Assembly (NCBI GenBank): GCA_913776825.1
Contig: CAJYPV010000015.1
Location: 157,523-221,522 of the forward strand
Source: Burkholderiaceae bacterium
GTDB lineage: Bacteria > Pseudomonadota > Gammaproteobacteria > Burkholderiales > Burkholderiaceae_C
DNA length: 64,000 nucleotides
Reading direction: 5' to 3'
Each line of letters begins with the position of its first letter. The stretch's first letter is position 1. Below the pieces are notes generated by a model. It saw nothing but the letters and a program-made list of their open reading frames with translations, was not told where the DNA came from and did no database searches. This document shows positions 26,472 to 35,237 of the stretch, in pieces. The position numbers and the translations under genes were made by a program.

Positions 26472-27701
26472 TCAGGCGGTGTAGAGCGTGAGCCGCTGCG
26501 CCATCTCGCGGACGAGTTCGCGGGCCAGGGTGAGCTTGTCGGCCCGGGAGAGCTCGCGCTCGCCACGGGCATCGACCAGGGTGATCGCATTGTCGTCCTG
26601 GCCGAAGGTGGCCGGACCGAGGTTGGCGACGATCAGCGGCACATTCTTGCGCTGTCGCTTTTCGCGCGCATGCCGGATCAGGTCCTGGCTTTCCGCCGCG
26701 AAGCCCACGCACATCGGCGGATGCGGCAGTGCGGCGACGGTGGCGAGGATGTCGGGGTTCTCGGCGAGTTCCAGTCGCGGCGCCTGGGCCTGGCCGGGTG
26801 CCGCATCTTTCTTTATCTTGTGCGCCTGCGCAGTCGCGGGACGCCAATCCGCCACCGCCGCGGTCGCCACGAACACATGATGGCCGTGGGCCAGCGGCAT
26901 CACCGCGTCCAGCATCTCCTGGGCGCTTTGCACGTCGATGCGGCGCACGCCAAACGGGGTCGGCAGATGCACGGGACCGGCCACCAGGGTCACCTGCGCG
27001 CCGGCTTCGGCGGCGGCACGGGCGATGGCGAAACCCATCTTGCCGCTGGACCGGTTGGTGATGCCGCGCACCGGATCGATCGCTTCATACGTGGGGCCGG
27101 CGGTGATCAGCAGCTTCTTGCCCGCCAGCACCTTGGGCTGGAAATGCGCCACGATCAGCGCCAGCAGATCCTCGGGCTCCAGCATGCGGCCGTCACCCAC
27201 TTCACCGCAGGCCTGCTCACCGGCGCCCACGCCCAGCACGACGGCGCCGTCCGCGCTCACCTGCGCCAGGTTGCGCTGGGTGGCGGGATGGGCCCACATC
27301 TCGCGGTTCATGGCCGGGGCCAGCAGCAGACCGCAACGCTGCGCCGGACGGGCCAAGGCCGTCAGGGACAACAGATCGTCGGCGCGCCCTTGCGCCAGCT
27401 TGGCGATGAAGTCGCCGCTGGCGGGCGCGATCACCATCGCATCCGCTTCGCGGCTGAGGTTGATGTGCGCCATGTTGTTGTCCGGGCGCGCATCCCATTG
27501 GCTGGTGTAGACCGGGCGATTGGACAGCGCCTGCATCGTCACCGGCGTGATGAAGGACTCGGCCGCCTCGGTCATGATCACTTGCACCGAGGCGCCGGCC
27601 TTGACCAGCAGACGGGTGAGTTCAGCGGCCTTGTAGCAGGCGATGCCACCGGAGAGGCCCAGCAGGATGTGCTTGCCGGCCAGGGAGTTGGATTCGGACA
27701 T
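26472..27701 (-). CDS. coaBC: Bifunctional phosphopantothenoylcysteine decarboxylase/phosphopantothenate-cysteine ligase
   Basis: Two consecutive steps of coenzyme A synthesis in one 409-residue protein. The N-terminal flavoprotein CoaC half (about 1-190) shows [22 protein letters not shown] and [12 protein letters not shown] with the active-site Cys. The C-terminal CoaB half shows [29 protein letters not shown] and AAVADWRP. The start at 27701 gives the canonical [15 protein letters not shown]; the open frame further upstream is not needed. It is followed by dut. Confidence 0.95.
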   Translation of the reverse strand: MSESNSLAGKHILLGLSGGIACYKAAELTRLLVKAGASVQVIMTEAAESFITPVTMQALSNRPVYTSQWDARPDNNMAHINLSREADAMVIAPASGDFIAKLAQGRADDLLSLTALARPAQRCGLLLAPAMNREMWAHPATQRNLAQVSADGAVVLGVGAGEQACGEVGDGRMLEPEDLLALIVAHFQPKVLAGKKLLITAGPTYEAIDPVRGITNRSSGKMGFAIARAAAEAGAQVTLVAGPVHLPTPFGVRRIDVQSAQEMLDAVMPLAHGHHVFVATAAVADWRPATAQAHKIKKDAAPGQAQAPRLELAENPDILATVAALPHPPMCVGFAAESQDLIRHAREKRQRKNVPLIVANLGPATFGQDDNAITLVDARGERELSRADKLTLARELVREMAQRLTLYTA

Positions 27702-27889
27702 GCGCGCAACTCTATCAGCGTCGACTGGCGCGATGCCCCGGATCGGGGAGCGAGTCGACCAGCGGCAGCACGGCGCCCGCCCACTGGCCGCCACGTCGTT
27801 GGGGGGCGGCGCTCAGCCGTGCGGTCAGCGGCCGGTGGACCACCGGGCAGCCGCCCGGCAGCCGTCGATCAAACGTCGATCAACGTCGA

Positions 27890-28768
27890 TCAGCGCTCGC
27901 GGCGACGGAAGACCAGGTCCCACACCCCGTGGCCCAGCTTCAGGCCGCGGTGCTCGAACTTGGTCTGCGGGCGATAGGACGGCTTGTCGGCATAGCCATC
28001 GGCGCGACTGGAGGTGTTGATCAGATCCGGATCGGCGCTGAGGACTTCCAGCATCTGCTGCGCATAAGGCTCCCAGTCGGTCGCCAGATGCAGGTAGCCG
28101 CCGGGCGCGAGATGGGTGACCAGCTTGGCGATGAACGGCGGCTGCACCAGACGGCGCTTGTGATGGCGCTTCTTGTGCCAGGGATCGGGGAAGTAGATGT
28201 GCACGCCGGCCAGGCTGCCGGGCGGAATCATGCTGTCCAGCACCTCGACGGCATCGTGCTGAAAGATGCGCAGGTTGGAAATCTGATGCTCGCCGATCAG
28301 CTTGAGCAACGCACCGACGCCGGGTTCATGCACCTCGCAGCCGATGAAGTCGTGATCGGGCAGGCTCTGCGCGATCTGCGCGGTGGCGGCGCCCATGCCG
28401 AAGCCGATCTCCAGCACCACGGGCGCCTGGCGGCCGAACACGGCGGCGTAGTCCATCGGCGCCGGCTGGAACGGCAGGATGTAGGTGGGACCCAGCTCGG
28501 CCAGCGCCCTCACCTGCCCGGTGCCCATGCGGCCGGGTCGCACGACGAAGCTGCGGATGCGCGCGCCGTATTTGGGGTGGCGCTCGGCGCCTGCGTCGGC
28601 GCCGTCTTCCTCGCCTTCGTCCACGCCATCGTTCGAGCGGTCTTCAGCGACTGGCTCGGCGGCTCGGTCAGCACGCGTCGATGCGTTCGTCAGCGCCTCG
28701 GGCGATGTGGCGCCCGCCTCGGGCGACTCGGACGCCTCGTCGGCGCCGGGGTGTTGGGGATGGGACAT
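27890..28768 (-). CDS. trmB: tRNA (guanine46-N7)-methyltransferase
   Basis: Methylates G46 in the tRNA variable loop. The 292-residue protein has a catalytic core from about residue 65, with [11 protein letters not shown] as motif [11 protein letters not shown] after strand 2, and the hallmark [17 protein letters not shown], all TrmB-specific. Before the core lies an acidic low-complexity extension of about 60 residues (Glu, Asp, Ala, Ser-rich), longer than usual. The ATG at 28768 is used; a start inside the extension cannot be excluded. It is on the same strand as the nucleoside locus but separated from deoC by about 180 bp. Confidence 0.94.
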   Translation of the reverse strand: MSHPQHPGADEASESPEAGATSPEALTNASTRADRAAEPVAEDRSNDGVDEGEEDGADAGAERHPKYGARIRSFVVRPGRMGTGQVRALAELGPTYILPFQPAPMDYAAVFGRQAPVVLEIGFGMGAATAQIAQSLPDHDFIGCEVHEPGVGALLKLIGEHQISNLRIFQHDAVEVLDSMIPPGSLAGVHIYFPDPWHKKRHHKRRLVQPPFIAKLVTHLAPGGYLHLATDWEPYAQQMLEVLSADPDLINTSSRADGYADKPSYRPQTKFEHRGLKLGHGVWDLVFRRRER

Positions 28769-28946
28769 GGCGGGTGCTGCGGCAGTCAAATCAAGGGGCG
28801 AGAGTGTAGCGGGCGGCCTGATGTGAAGCCGTCGTCAGGCCAGGGGCCGCGCCGCGCGCGGGATCGTGGTCGTCGACGGGTCGGGGCGCACACTGCGCCC
28901 ACGGGCTGGCGGCGTCGGCCTGTCGCTCACCCGTCGATGGCGCGGA

Positions 28947-29723
28947 TCAATAAGCGCTGGTGACCGCCTGGCTGGCTTCACCGGCGAGCACCGATTCGAT
29001 GTCGTTCAACAGTCCGCTGGCGCCGAATCGGAAGCGTTGCGGAGTCAGGGCCGATTCGCCGAGCGCTTGCGCGGCGAGGCCGAGGTAGACCTGCGCATCG
29101 GTGACCGAGCGGATGCCGCCGGACGCCTTGAAGCCTGCCGCGCCGAAGCCGCTGGCGGCGATTTCCTGCAGCATGGTGCGGGCCGCGGCCGGGGTGGCGG
29201 AGACCGCGCTCTTGCCGGTGCTGGTCTTGACGAAATCCGCGCCCGCCATGAGCGACAGACGAGTGGCCTCGGCGATCAGCGCAGGCGTGGCCAGCTCACC
29301 GGATTCGATGATGACCTTCAGCGTCAGCGGTCGCGTGGCGTGACGGACCTCGGCCAGGAACTCGGCCACCTCGCTGGCCTGTCCGGCCATCAAGGTGCGG
29401 TAAGGCAGCACCACGTCGACTTCCTGGGCGCCGGCCTGCGCGATGGTCTGGATCTCGTCCAGCGTGCGCGGCAGGTCCAGCGAGCCGTCGGGAAAGTTGG
29501 CGACCGCCGCCACGCGGATCTCCGGCGGCAGCGCGGCGCGGGCCTGGGCGACAAAGCGCGGCCAGACACACACCGCCGCCACCGGCCCACGGTCCGCGGC
29601 GCCCACGGCGCGCTGGCAGAGCGACGCGATGTCCTCGGCGGTGTCGGCGTCGTTCAGGCTGGTCAGATCCAGACACTGCAGCGCCAACCGGGCCGCGGCG
29701 GCCAGACTCAATTCGGTCTTCAT
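28947..29723 (-). CDS. deoC: Deoxyribose-phosphate aldolase
   Basis: Cleaves 2-deoxyribose 5-phosphate to glyceraldehyde 3-phosphate and acetaldehyde, the last step of deoxynucleoside catabolism. The 258-residue protein has the Schiff-base lysine in DFVKTSTGK, a second lysine in GFKASGGIR, and EVDVVLPY near the first active-site aspartate. The start at 29723 has GGAG eight bases upstream. It is the distal gene of the nucleoside locus, 110 bp after the purine nucleoside phosphorylase gene, and completes the pathway begun by the upstream transporter. Confidence 0.95.
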   Translation of the reverse strand: MKTELSLAAAARLALQCLDLTSLNDADTAEDIASLCQRAVGAADRGPVAAVCVWPRFVAQARAALPPEIRVAAVANFPDGSLDLPRTLDEIQTIAQAGAQEVDVVLPYRTLMAGQASEVAEFLAEVRHATRPLTLKVIIESGELATPALIAEATRLSLMAGADFVKTSTGKSAVSATPAAARTMLQEIAASGFGAAGFKASGGIRSVTDAQVYLGLAAQALGESALTPQRFRFGASGLLNDIESVLAGEASQAVTSAY

Positions 29724-29833
29724 GTGGAGCACTCCCTCATTCGCGCCGGCCCGCCCAGGGCCGACGACCGCCGCGAGCCGTCACGCGACGCTCGCAGCTT
29801 GTCGACATCATGGCCTCACGGCCTGTTTGACGG

Positions 29834-30691
29834 TCAGGCCTTGAGCGATTCCATCGTCGCCAGCGAGGCCAGCAGGTGGCCCAGGAAGGCGGCGGCACGC
29901 TCGCCGGACAGCTTGGCCTGTTGCAGCGTCAGCGCATGGGTGAGCGCTTCGTCGGACATGCCGGCGGCCATGTTGGTGATCAGCGCCAGACCGCCGACGC
30001 GCAGGCCCGCATGACGGGCGAGGATGGTCTCCGGCACGGTGCTCATGCCGACGGCATCGGCGCCCCAGGCGGAGAACATGCGGATCTCGGCGGGCGTCTC
30101 GAATTGCGGGCCGACCGCCCACACATACACGCCTTCATTGAGCGCCAGGTTGTGGGCCTGGGCCACCTTCAGCGCCTGCTGACGCACCTCGCGGTCGTAG
30201 GCCACGCTCATGTCGGTGAAGCGATCGCTGCCCGGCAGACCGGTCAGCGGCGAGCGCTGCGGCGCATTGATGTGATCGGCAATCATCATCAGGCTGCCGG
30301 GTGGCTGATGGGCGCGCAGGCTGCCCGACGCATTCGTCAGCAGCAGCAGCTTCACGCCCCACGCCTTCAGGCTGCGGATGGCGCCGGCCATGCCGGTGCA
30401 ATCACCGGTCTCATAGGTGTGCGCGCGGCCGCGCAGCATGGCGACGCGTTGCTGGCCGACGCGGCCCACCGTCACTTCGGCCACATGGCCTTCGACCTTG
30501 GGCTGCGGGAAGGCGGGCAGCTCGGCATAGGCCAGATGCTGCTGATCCTGCAGTTGATCGACGGCGCCGGCCCAGCCGGACCCCAGCACCACGGCCACTT
30601 CCGGGGCCTGGTCGCCGAAGGTGGCCTTCAGGGTGGCGATGCTTTGGGTGATGGCCGCATCCAGGGCCGCGCCGCTCAGGGGCATGGACAT
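29834..30691 (-). CDS. Purine nucleoside phosphorylase (trimeric, PunA/XapA type)
   Basis: Phosphorolyses purine (deoxy)nucleosides to base and (deoxy)ribose 1-phosphate. The 285-residue protein belongs to the trimeric class: VVLGSGWAGAVD phosphate loop, RGRAHTYETGD, NASGSLRAHQPPGSLMMIAD, AVGPQFETPAEIRM and GMSTVPETILARHAG are class signatures. Whether it prefers inosine/guanosine or xanthosine is not clear, so I give no symbol. An excellent AGGAG six bases before the ATG at 30691 fixes the start. It lies between cdd and deoC. Confidence 0.93.
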   Translation of the reverse strand: MSMPLSGAALDAAITQSIATLKATFGDQAPEVAVVLGSGWAGAVDQLQDQQHLAYAELPAFPQPKVEGHVAEVTVGRVGQQRVAMLRGRAHTYETGDCTGMAGAIRSLKAWGVKLLLLTNASGSLRAHQPPGSLMMIADHINAPQRSPLTGLPGSDRFTDMSVAYDREVRQQALKVAQAHNLALNEGVYVWAVGPQFETPAEIRMFSAWGADAVGMSTVPETILARHAGLRVGGLALITNMAAGMSDEALTHALTLQQAKLSGERAAAFLGHLLASLATMESLKA

Positions 30692-30760
30692 GTTGTTCTC
30701 CTCATGACGGCCACACGGTCCGTCCAGATGGTTCAAATCGACCGAGGCAGGATCGCCCGG

Positions 30761-31195
30761 TCAGGCGTTCTTCAAATGATCGGGACCGAAGCTGGCCGGC
30801 AGCAACTGCTCCAGCGTCCAGTGCGCCCGCACGCCGCTGGCATCGCCCGCGATTACGATCAGATCCTGCGGCTGGGCGAACTCGCGCAGCTTCTGGCGGC
30901 AGCCGCCGCAGGGGGTGATGATCTCGGAGCCGGCGCCCGTCACCATGACGGCACGGGCGACGCGTCCGCCGGCCATGATCATGTGACCCAGCGCGGTGGT
31001 CTCGGCGCACCAGCCTTGCGGATAGGCGGCATTCTCGATGTTGCATCCGGCATGGATTCGACCGTGCTCGTCCAGCACGGCGGCGCCGACCAGGTACTTG
31101 GAATACGGTGCGTACGAATGCTGGCGAGCGTCCATGGCGGCCTTCAGCAGGCGCTGCACAAGCTCAGGGGCTAGGCCCTGGATGTCGGTGTTCAT
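30761..31195 (-). CDS. cdd: Cytidine deaminase
   Basis: Deaminates cytidine and deoxycytidine to (deoxy)uridine. The 144-residue protein is of the homotetrameric type: zinc ligands Cys63, Cys96 and Cys99 and the catalytic Glu65 lie in GWCAETTALGH and TPCGGCRQKL, and GCNIENAAYPQG is the substrate loop. The ATG at 31195 follows GGGAG at eight to nine bases; an ATG at 31219 is also in frame but lacks a ribosome site. Its upstream gap to the permease gene (315 bp) holds a long inverted repeat. Confidence 0.94.
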   Translation of the reverse strand: MNTDIQGLAPELVQRLLKAAMDARQHSYAPYSKYLVGAAVLDEHGRIHAGCNIENAAYPQGWCAETTALGHMIMAGGRVARAVMVTGAGSEIITPCGGCRQKLREFAQPQDLIVIAGDASGVRAHWTLEQLLPASFGPDHLKNA

Positions 31196-31510
31196 CTCGT
31201 CGACTCCCTTCAAATTCATCGGGCTGGCGTGGATCGCATCCAGCGGTGGCGGGCGGGTGTTTCGCCGTCCAGGTTCAGGTGGCCTGGTGGCTCGGTGGCC
31301 TGGTCGTCTCGTCCGCTCGCGGCTGCAGGGGGCGGTGGGGCGCGCGGCGTCGAGGCGCTTACAGCACCTCGGGAGCGGGAGACCGGCCCCCTGTCCGTTC
31401 AGGCGCTCCGCATTCACTTACAGGGGGCCGGTCTCCCACTCCCCCACGTCCTGCGGTCTCTCTTCCTCTGCCTGCGACCGGTCCGCCGCCACGGGGCAGC
31501 AATCGATGGC
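31196..31510. other. 315-bp gap inside the nucleoside locus
   Basis: Separates the second permease gene from cdd. Apart from the inverted repeat at 31377-31437 it is GC-rich and has no supported gene. Internal expression control of the salvage genes could reside here. Confidence 0.6.
31377..31437. repeat. 18-bp perfect inverted repeat with 25-nt loop
   Basis: GGGAGACCGGCCCCCTGT at 31377-31394 is exactly complementary to 31420-31437. On the minus strand the first arm is followed by AAGTGAATGCGGAG and the second preceded by GAACGGAC, resembling the bigger elements at 41222-41594, which have GTAAGTCAA after arm 1 and AACGGAC in arm 2. There is no T-run, so it is not a standard terminator for either strand. 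Confidence 0.9.
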
Positions 31511-32476
31511 TCAGCGTTCCTTGACGTACGGTTTGCTCAGGGCCTTGGGCGCGATGGCCTGACCAATGAAACCGGCCAGCAGCACCACGGTAAGGATGTA
31601 GGGCAAGGCCTGGATCAATTGCACCGGCACCTCGCCAATGCCAGGCAGCGACACGCCCTGCATGCGAATGGCGACAGCATCGAGGAAGCCGAACAGCAGG
31701 CAGGCGAAGAGCGTCGGCACCGGCTTCCACTTGCCGAAGATCATCGCGGCCAGCGCGATGAAGCCGCGGCCTGCGGTCATGTTGGGTGAGAAGGAGGCGT
31801 TCTGCGCCAGCGTCAGATAAGCGCCACCCAGGCCGCACAGCACCCCATTGAGCATGAGCGCGGTGTAGCGCAGGCGCGGCACCGAGACACCGGCGGCATC
31901 GACCATCGCCGGGTTCTCGCCGACGGCGCGCAGACGCAGACCCGGGCGCGTGCGCTCCAGGAAGAACCACACCACCGCGACCAGCGCGAAGGCGAGGTAG
32001 ACCAGCGCGTTGTGACTGAGCAGCCCATGGCCGATGACCGATCCGAACCAGTGACCCGGCATCGGCTCGGCCCATTGCGGCAGCAGGCCGGTCAGGCGCT
32101 GGGCGCTGTCGATGGGGGGCGTCTGGCCGCCCTGCGCAAACCAGGCGATGCCCAGCACCACCGTCAGGCCCGCGGCCACCATGTTGAGCGCCACGCCGGA
32201 CACCACCTGGTCACCGCGATGCGTGACGCACGCGAAGCCGTGCACCATCGACATGCCGATCGCCACCATGATCGCCGCCAGCATGCCGAAGGCCGCCGAA
32301 TGCGACACGCTGGTGACGGCCGCCGCCGCGAACGCAGCCGCGAGCATCTTGCCTTCCAGACCGATGTCCACCACGCCGGAGCGCTCGGACAACAAGCCCG
32401 CCAACGCGGCGAACAGAAGCGGGGTCGTGACCCGCAATGTCGACGCCAGCACCGAGCCGATCAGCACCTCATCCAT
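31511..32476 (-). CDS. Nucleoside-type ABC transporter permease (second permease)
   Basis: Inner-membrane permease of 321 residues with eight to ten hydrophobic segments, of the branched-chain/ribose-like family (BPD_transp_2). The N-terminus LIGSVLASTLRVTTPLLFAA followed by LLSERSGVVDIGLEGKML is the signature of the YufQ/NupQ-type partner in BMP-dependent nucleoside transporters. Its start overlaps the end of the first permease gene by eight bases, so the two are translated together. Confidence 0.9.
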   Translation of the reverse strand: MDEVLIGSVLASTLRVTTPLLFAALAGLLSERSGVVDIGLEGKMLAAAFAAAAVTSVSHSAAFGMLAAIMVAIGMSMVHGFACVTHRGDQVVSGVALNMVAAGLTVVLGIAWFAQGGQTPPIDSAQRLTGLLPQWAEPMPGHWFGSVIGHGLLSHNALVYLAFALVAVVWFFLERTRPGLRLRAVGENPAMVDAAGVSVPRLRYTALMLNGVLCGLGGAYLTLAQNASFSPNMTAGRGFIALAAMIFGKWKPVPTLFACLLFGFLDAVAIRMQGVSLPGIGEVPVQLIQALPYILTVVLLAGFIGQAIAPKALSKPYVKER

Positions 32477-33602
32477 GGCTCTTCCCCTGCACAGCGCGCG
32501 ACTTGCGGGTCATGGCCGCATGGAGGCGCGCAAACATCGGCGCGCTGACCATCGCCATCGCGCCCGCGAACAGCACGATCAGGCCTTGCACCGTCACCAC
32601 CATTTCGCGACTGAAACCGGGCACCTCGAACGAGACCTCGACACCGCCCTGATAGAGCGTGCCGAACAGCAGCGAGGCCAGCACGATGCCCACCGGATGA
32701 TTGCGGCCCATCAGCGCCACCGCGATGCCGGTGAAGCCCGCGCCGGCGACGAAGTCCAGCGTCAGCTTGCCTTGCACGCCGGCGATCTCGTTCACGCCGA
32801 CCAGACCGGCCAGCGCGCCGGACAGGCCCATCGCCGCCAGCACCTGCCAGCGCGGACGAATGCCCGCGTAATGCGCAGCCGTCGGATTGGAGCCGACCGC
32901 GCGCAGCACATAACCGGCGCGGCTCTTCCACAGGAACCACCAGACCAGCACACAGGCCAGCAGCGCCAGCAGGATCGACAGATTCAGCGGCGACGACGGC
33001 CACTCCACCCCGATCCGCGCCAGCAACTCATGCACCGCCGGCATGCGGGCGGAATCGGCGAAGGCATCGCTCTCGACGGACATCGACCCATTCGGACGCA
33101 GCCAGTTCACCAGCAGATAGCCATTCAGGCTGGCCGCGAGGAAATTGAACATGATGGTGGTGATCACCACATGGCTGCCGCGCCACGCCTGCAGATAGCC
33201 CGGCACCGCCGCCCACAACATGCCAAAGCAGGCCGCGGCCAGGATGGCCAGCGGAATCATCACCACGGCCGGCAGCTTGGGCCCCAGCCACAGCGACAGC
33301 AAGGCCACGCCGATGCCGCCCAGCGTCGCCTGCCCTTCCCCGCCGATGTTGAACAGGCCGCCGTGAAAGGCGACCGCCACGGCCAGGCCGGTGAAGATGA
33401 AGGTGGTGGTGTAGTAGAGCGTGTAGCCCAGGCCGCGCGCGCTGCCGAGCGCGCCATCCAGCAGCACCGACAGGGCCTGCGCGGGGCTGGCACCGATCAG
33501 CAGCACCACGCCGCCGGCGACCAGCAGGGCGATCAGCAGGTTCCACAGCGGCAGCAGCACCAGATCCATCCAGCGCGGCATTTGCAAGGCTTGGCTACTC
33601 AT
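32469..33602 (-). CDS. Nucleoside-type ABC transporter permease (first permease)
   Basis: 377 residues with about ten membrane segments, same family as its neighbour but with the longer periplasmic loop (about 180-230) typical of the YufP/NupP type. FNIGGEGQATLGGIG is the conserved EAA-like cytoplasmic motif of this subfamily. The ATG at 33602 overlaps the stop of the ATPase gene (ATGA). It forms the heterodimeric channel with the protein encoded immediately downstream. Confidence 0.9.
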   Translation of the reverse strand: MSSQALQMPRWMDLVLLPLWNLLIALLVAGGVVLLIGASPAQALSVLLDGALGSARGLGYTLYYTTTFIFTGLAVAVAFHGGLFNIGGEGQATLGGIGVALLSLWLGPKLPAVVMIPLAILAAACFGMLWAAVPGYLQAWRGSHVVITTIMFNFLAASLNGYLLVNWLRPNGSMSVESDAFADSARMPAVHELLARIGVEWPSSPLNLSILLALLACVLVWWFLWKSRAGYVLRAVGSNPTAAHYAGIRPRWQVLAAMGLSGALAGLVGVNEIAGVQGKLTLDFVAGAGFTGIAVALMGRNHPVGIVLASLLFGTLYQGGVEVSFEVPGFSREMVVTVQGLIVLFAGAMAMVSAPMFARLHAAMTRKSRAVQGKSHG

Positions 33603-35197
33603 GGGGCGGTGGCCGTCTCGGCGGTCTTCTCGTTCGAGGGAGAGGCCGACATCAGCAGGCCCAGGTTCTTCTCGGAGCACTCGTCGATGGCGAGCGCGCC
33701 GGTGATGCATCCGGCATTCATCACGATCACGCGATCGGCGAGCGCCAGGATTTCGTCCAGCTCGCTGGAGACCAGCAAGATGGCGCAGCCCGCGTCACGC
33801 AGACGGCGCAGCTGGTTGTGGATGAATTCGATCGCGCCGATGTCCACGCCACGGGTCGGCTGCCCGACCAACAGGACGGCCGGCTGCTGGCCGATCTCGC
33901 GCGCCAGGATCAGCTTCTGCTGATTGCCGCCCGAGAATTTCGACGAGCCCAGCTCGGGATTGCGCGGACGGACATCGAATTCCTCCATCATCGCTGCGGT
34001 GCGTCCACGCAGATGACGTTGGTTCATGCCCAGGCCCAGCGGACCGGCCGCGTATTGATCCTGCTGGTGATAGCCCAGCGCGGCGGTTTCCCAGGCCGGG
34101 AAGCTCAGCACCATGCCCAGCGCATGGCGGTCTTCCGGCACGTGCGCCAGCTTCAGCTGCCGCGCGGTGCGCGGGTCCAGCCACTGCGCGCCGTGGAAGC
34201 GGCGACCGGCGAGCTCCAGCGTGCCCGCATCCGGCACGCGCATGCCCGACAGCACTTCCAGCAGCTCGCTCTGTCCGTTGCCCGACACGCCCGCCACGCC
34301 GACGATCTCGCCGGGACGCAGCGTCAGGCTGGCATTCGTCAGCAGATGCACGCCCGCGCCGCTGGCCACGCTCAAGCCATCGGCCACCAGCACCGGGGTG
34401 TCCGCGCCGACCTGCACCGGGCTGCCCGTGCGGCCGAGATTGACCTTGCGGCCGACCATGCTCTCGGCGAGGTCCTCGGGACTGGTGTCCGCGATGGCGC
34501 AGGTCTTGATCACTTCTCCCGCCCGCATGATGGTCACCGCATCGCACAGCGCCATCACTTCGCGCAGCTTGTGGGTGATCAGCAGGATGGTGGTGCCGCG
34601 CTCGCGCAGGCGACGCAGCACCTCGAACAGCTGATCGGTTTCCTGGGGCGTCAGCACCGCCGTGGGCTCGTCCAGGATCAGGATTTTGGCGCCGCGATAG
34701 AGCGCCTTGAGGATCTCCAGGCGCTGCATCTCGCCGACCGGAAGATCGCCCACGATGGCGTCCAGACGCACGGTCAGGCCGGTGTCGCGCATCAGCGCTT
34801 CGAGCTGCTGGCGCACCTGACGCTTGGCGCGCGACAGGAAGAAGGCCGGCTCGGCGCCGAGCATCACGTTGTCGAGCGCGGAGAGCGTGTCCACCAGCAT
34901 GAAGTGCTGATGCACCATGCCGATGCCCAGCGCGATCGCCTGATGCGAATTCGTGATGTGGACGGGCTGGCCGTTGATCTCGATGTGGCCCTCGTCGGCA
35001 TGGTAGTAGCCGTAGAGGATGGCCATCAGGGTGCTCTTGCCGGCGCCGTTCTCGCCGACCAGGCCGTGCACCGTGCCGGCAGCCACGGACAGGCTCACCG
35101 CCCGGTTGGCTTGCACCGCGCCGAAGCGCTTGGAGATGTCGCACAGACGGACCGCGGGCGCGGGTCCGCCGCGCGATCCGCGTGAGGGCTCAGTCAT
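33599..35197 (-). CDS. Nucleoside-type ABC transporter ATPase (two fused ABC domains)
   Basis: 532 residues holding two ABC cassettes, as in RbsA and YufO/NupO. Domain 1 has Walker A GENGAGKST, a signature PVGEMQRLEI in place of LSGGQ, and Walker B ILILDEPTAVL. Domain 2 has a degenerate P-loop GVSGNGQSEL, a good signature FSGGNQQK, and VLLVGQPTRGVD, where Walker B Asp-Glu is Gly-Gln. Degeneracy in the second site is normal for the family, implying one productive ATP site. It lies 40 bp after the binding-protein gene. Confidence 0.92.
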   Translation of the reverse strand: MTEPSRGSRGGPAPAVRLCDISKRFGAVQANRAVSLSVAAGTVHGLVGENGAGKSTLMAILYGYYHADEGHIEINGQPVHITNSHQAIALGIGMVHQHFMLVDTLSALDNVMLGAEPAFFLSRAKRQVRQQLEALMRDTGLTVRLDAIVGDLPVGEMQRLEILKALYRGAKILILDEPTAVLTPQETDQLFEVLRRLRERGTTILLITHKLREVMALCDAVTIMRAGEVIKTCAIADTSPEDLAESMVGRKVNLGRTGSPVQVGADTPVLVADGLSVASGAGVHLLTNASLTLRPGEIVGVAGVSGNGQSELLEVLSGMRVPDAGTLELAGRRFHGAQWLDPRTARQLKLAHVPEDRHALGMVLSFPAWETAALGYHQQDQYAAGPLGLGMNQRHLRGRTAAMMEEFDVRPRNPELGSSKFSGGNQQKLILAREIGQQPAVLLVGQPTRGVDIGAIEFIHNQLRRLRDAGCAILLVSSELDEILALADRVIVMNAGCITGALAIDECSEKNLGLLMSASPSNEKTAETATAP

Positions 35198-35237
35198 GGT
35201 GGGGAAAGCGCACGAGGCCGCGAAGGCGATGGCCGAA

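Noticed and set aside
31377..31437. Intrinsic terminator between the permease and cdd genes
   Set aside because: The stem is strong, but the loop is long and no T-run follows on the minus strand.
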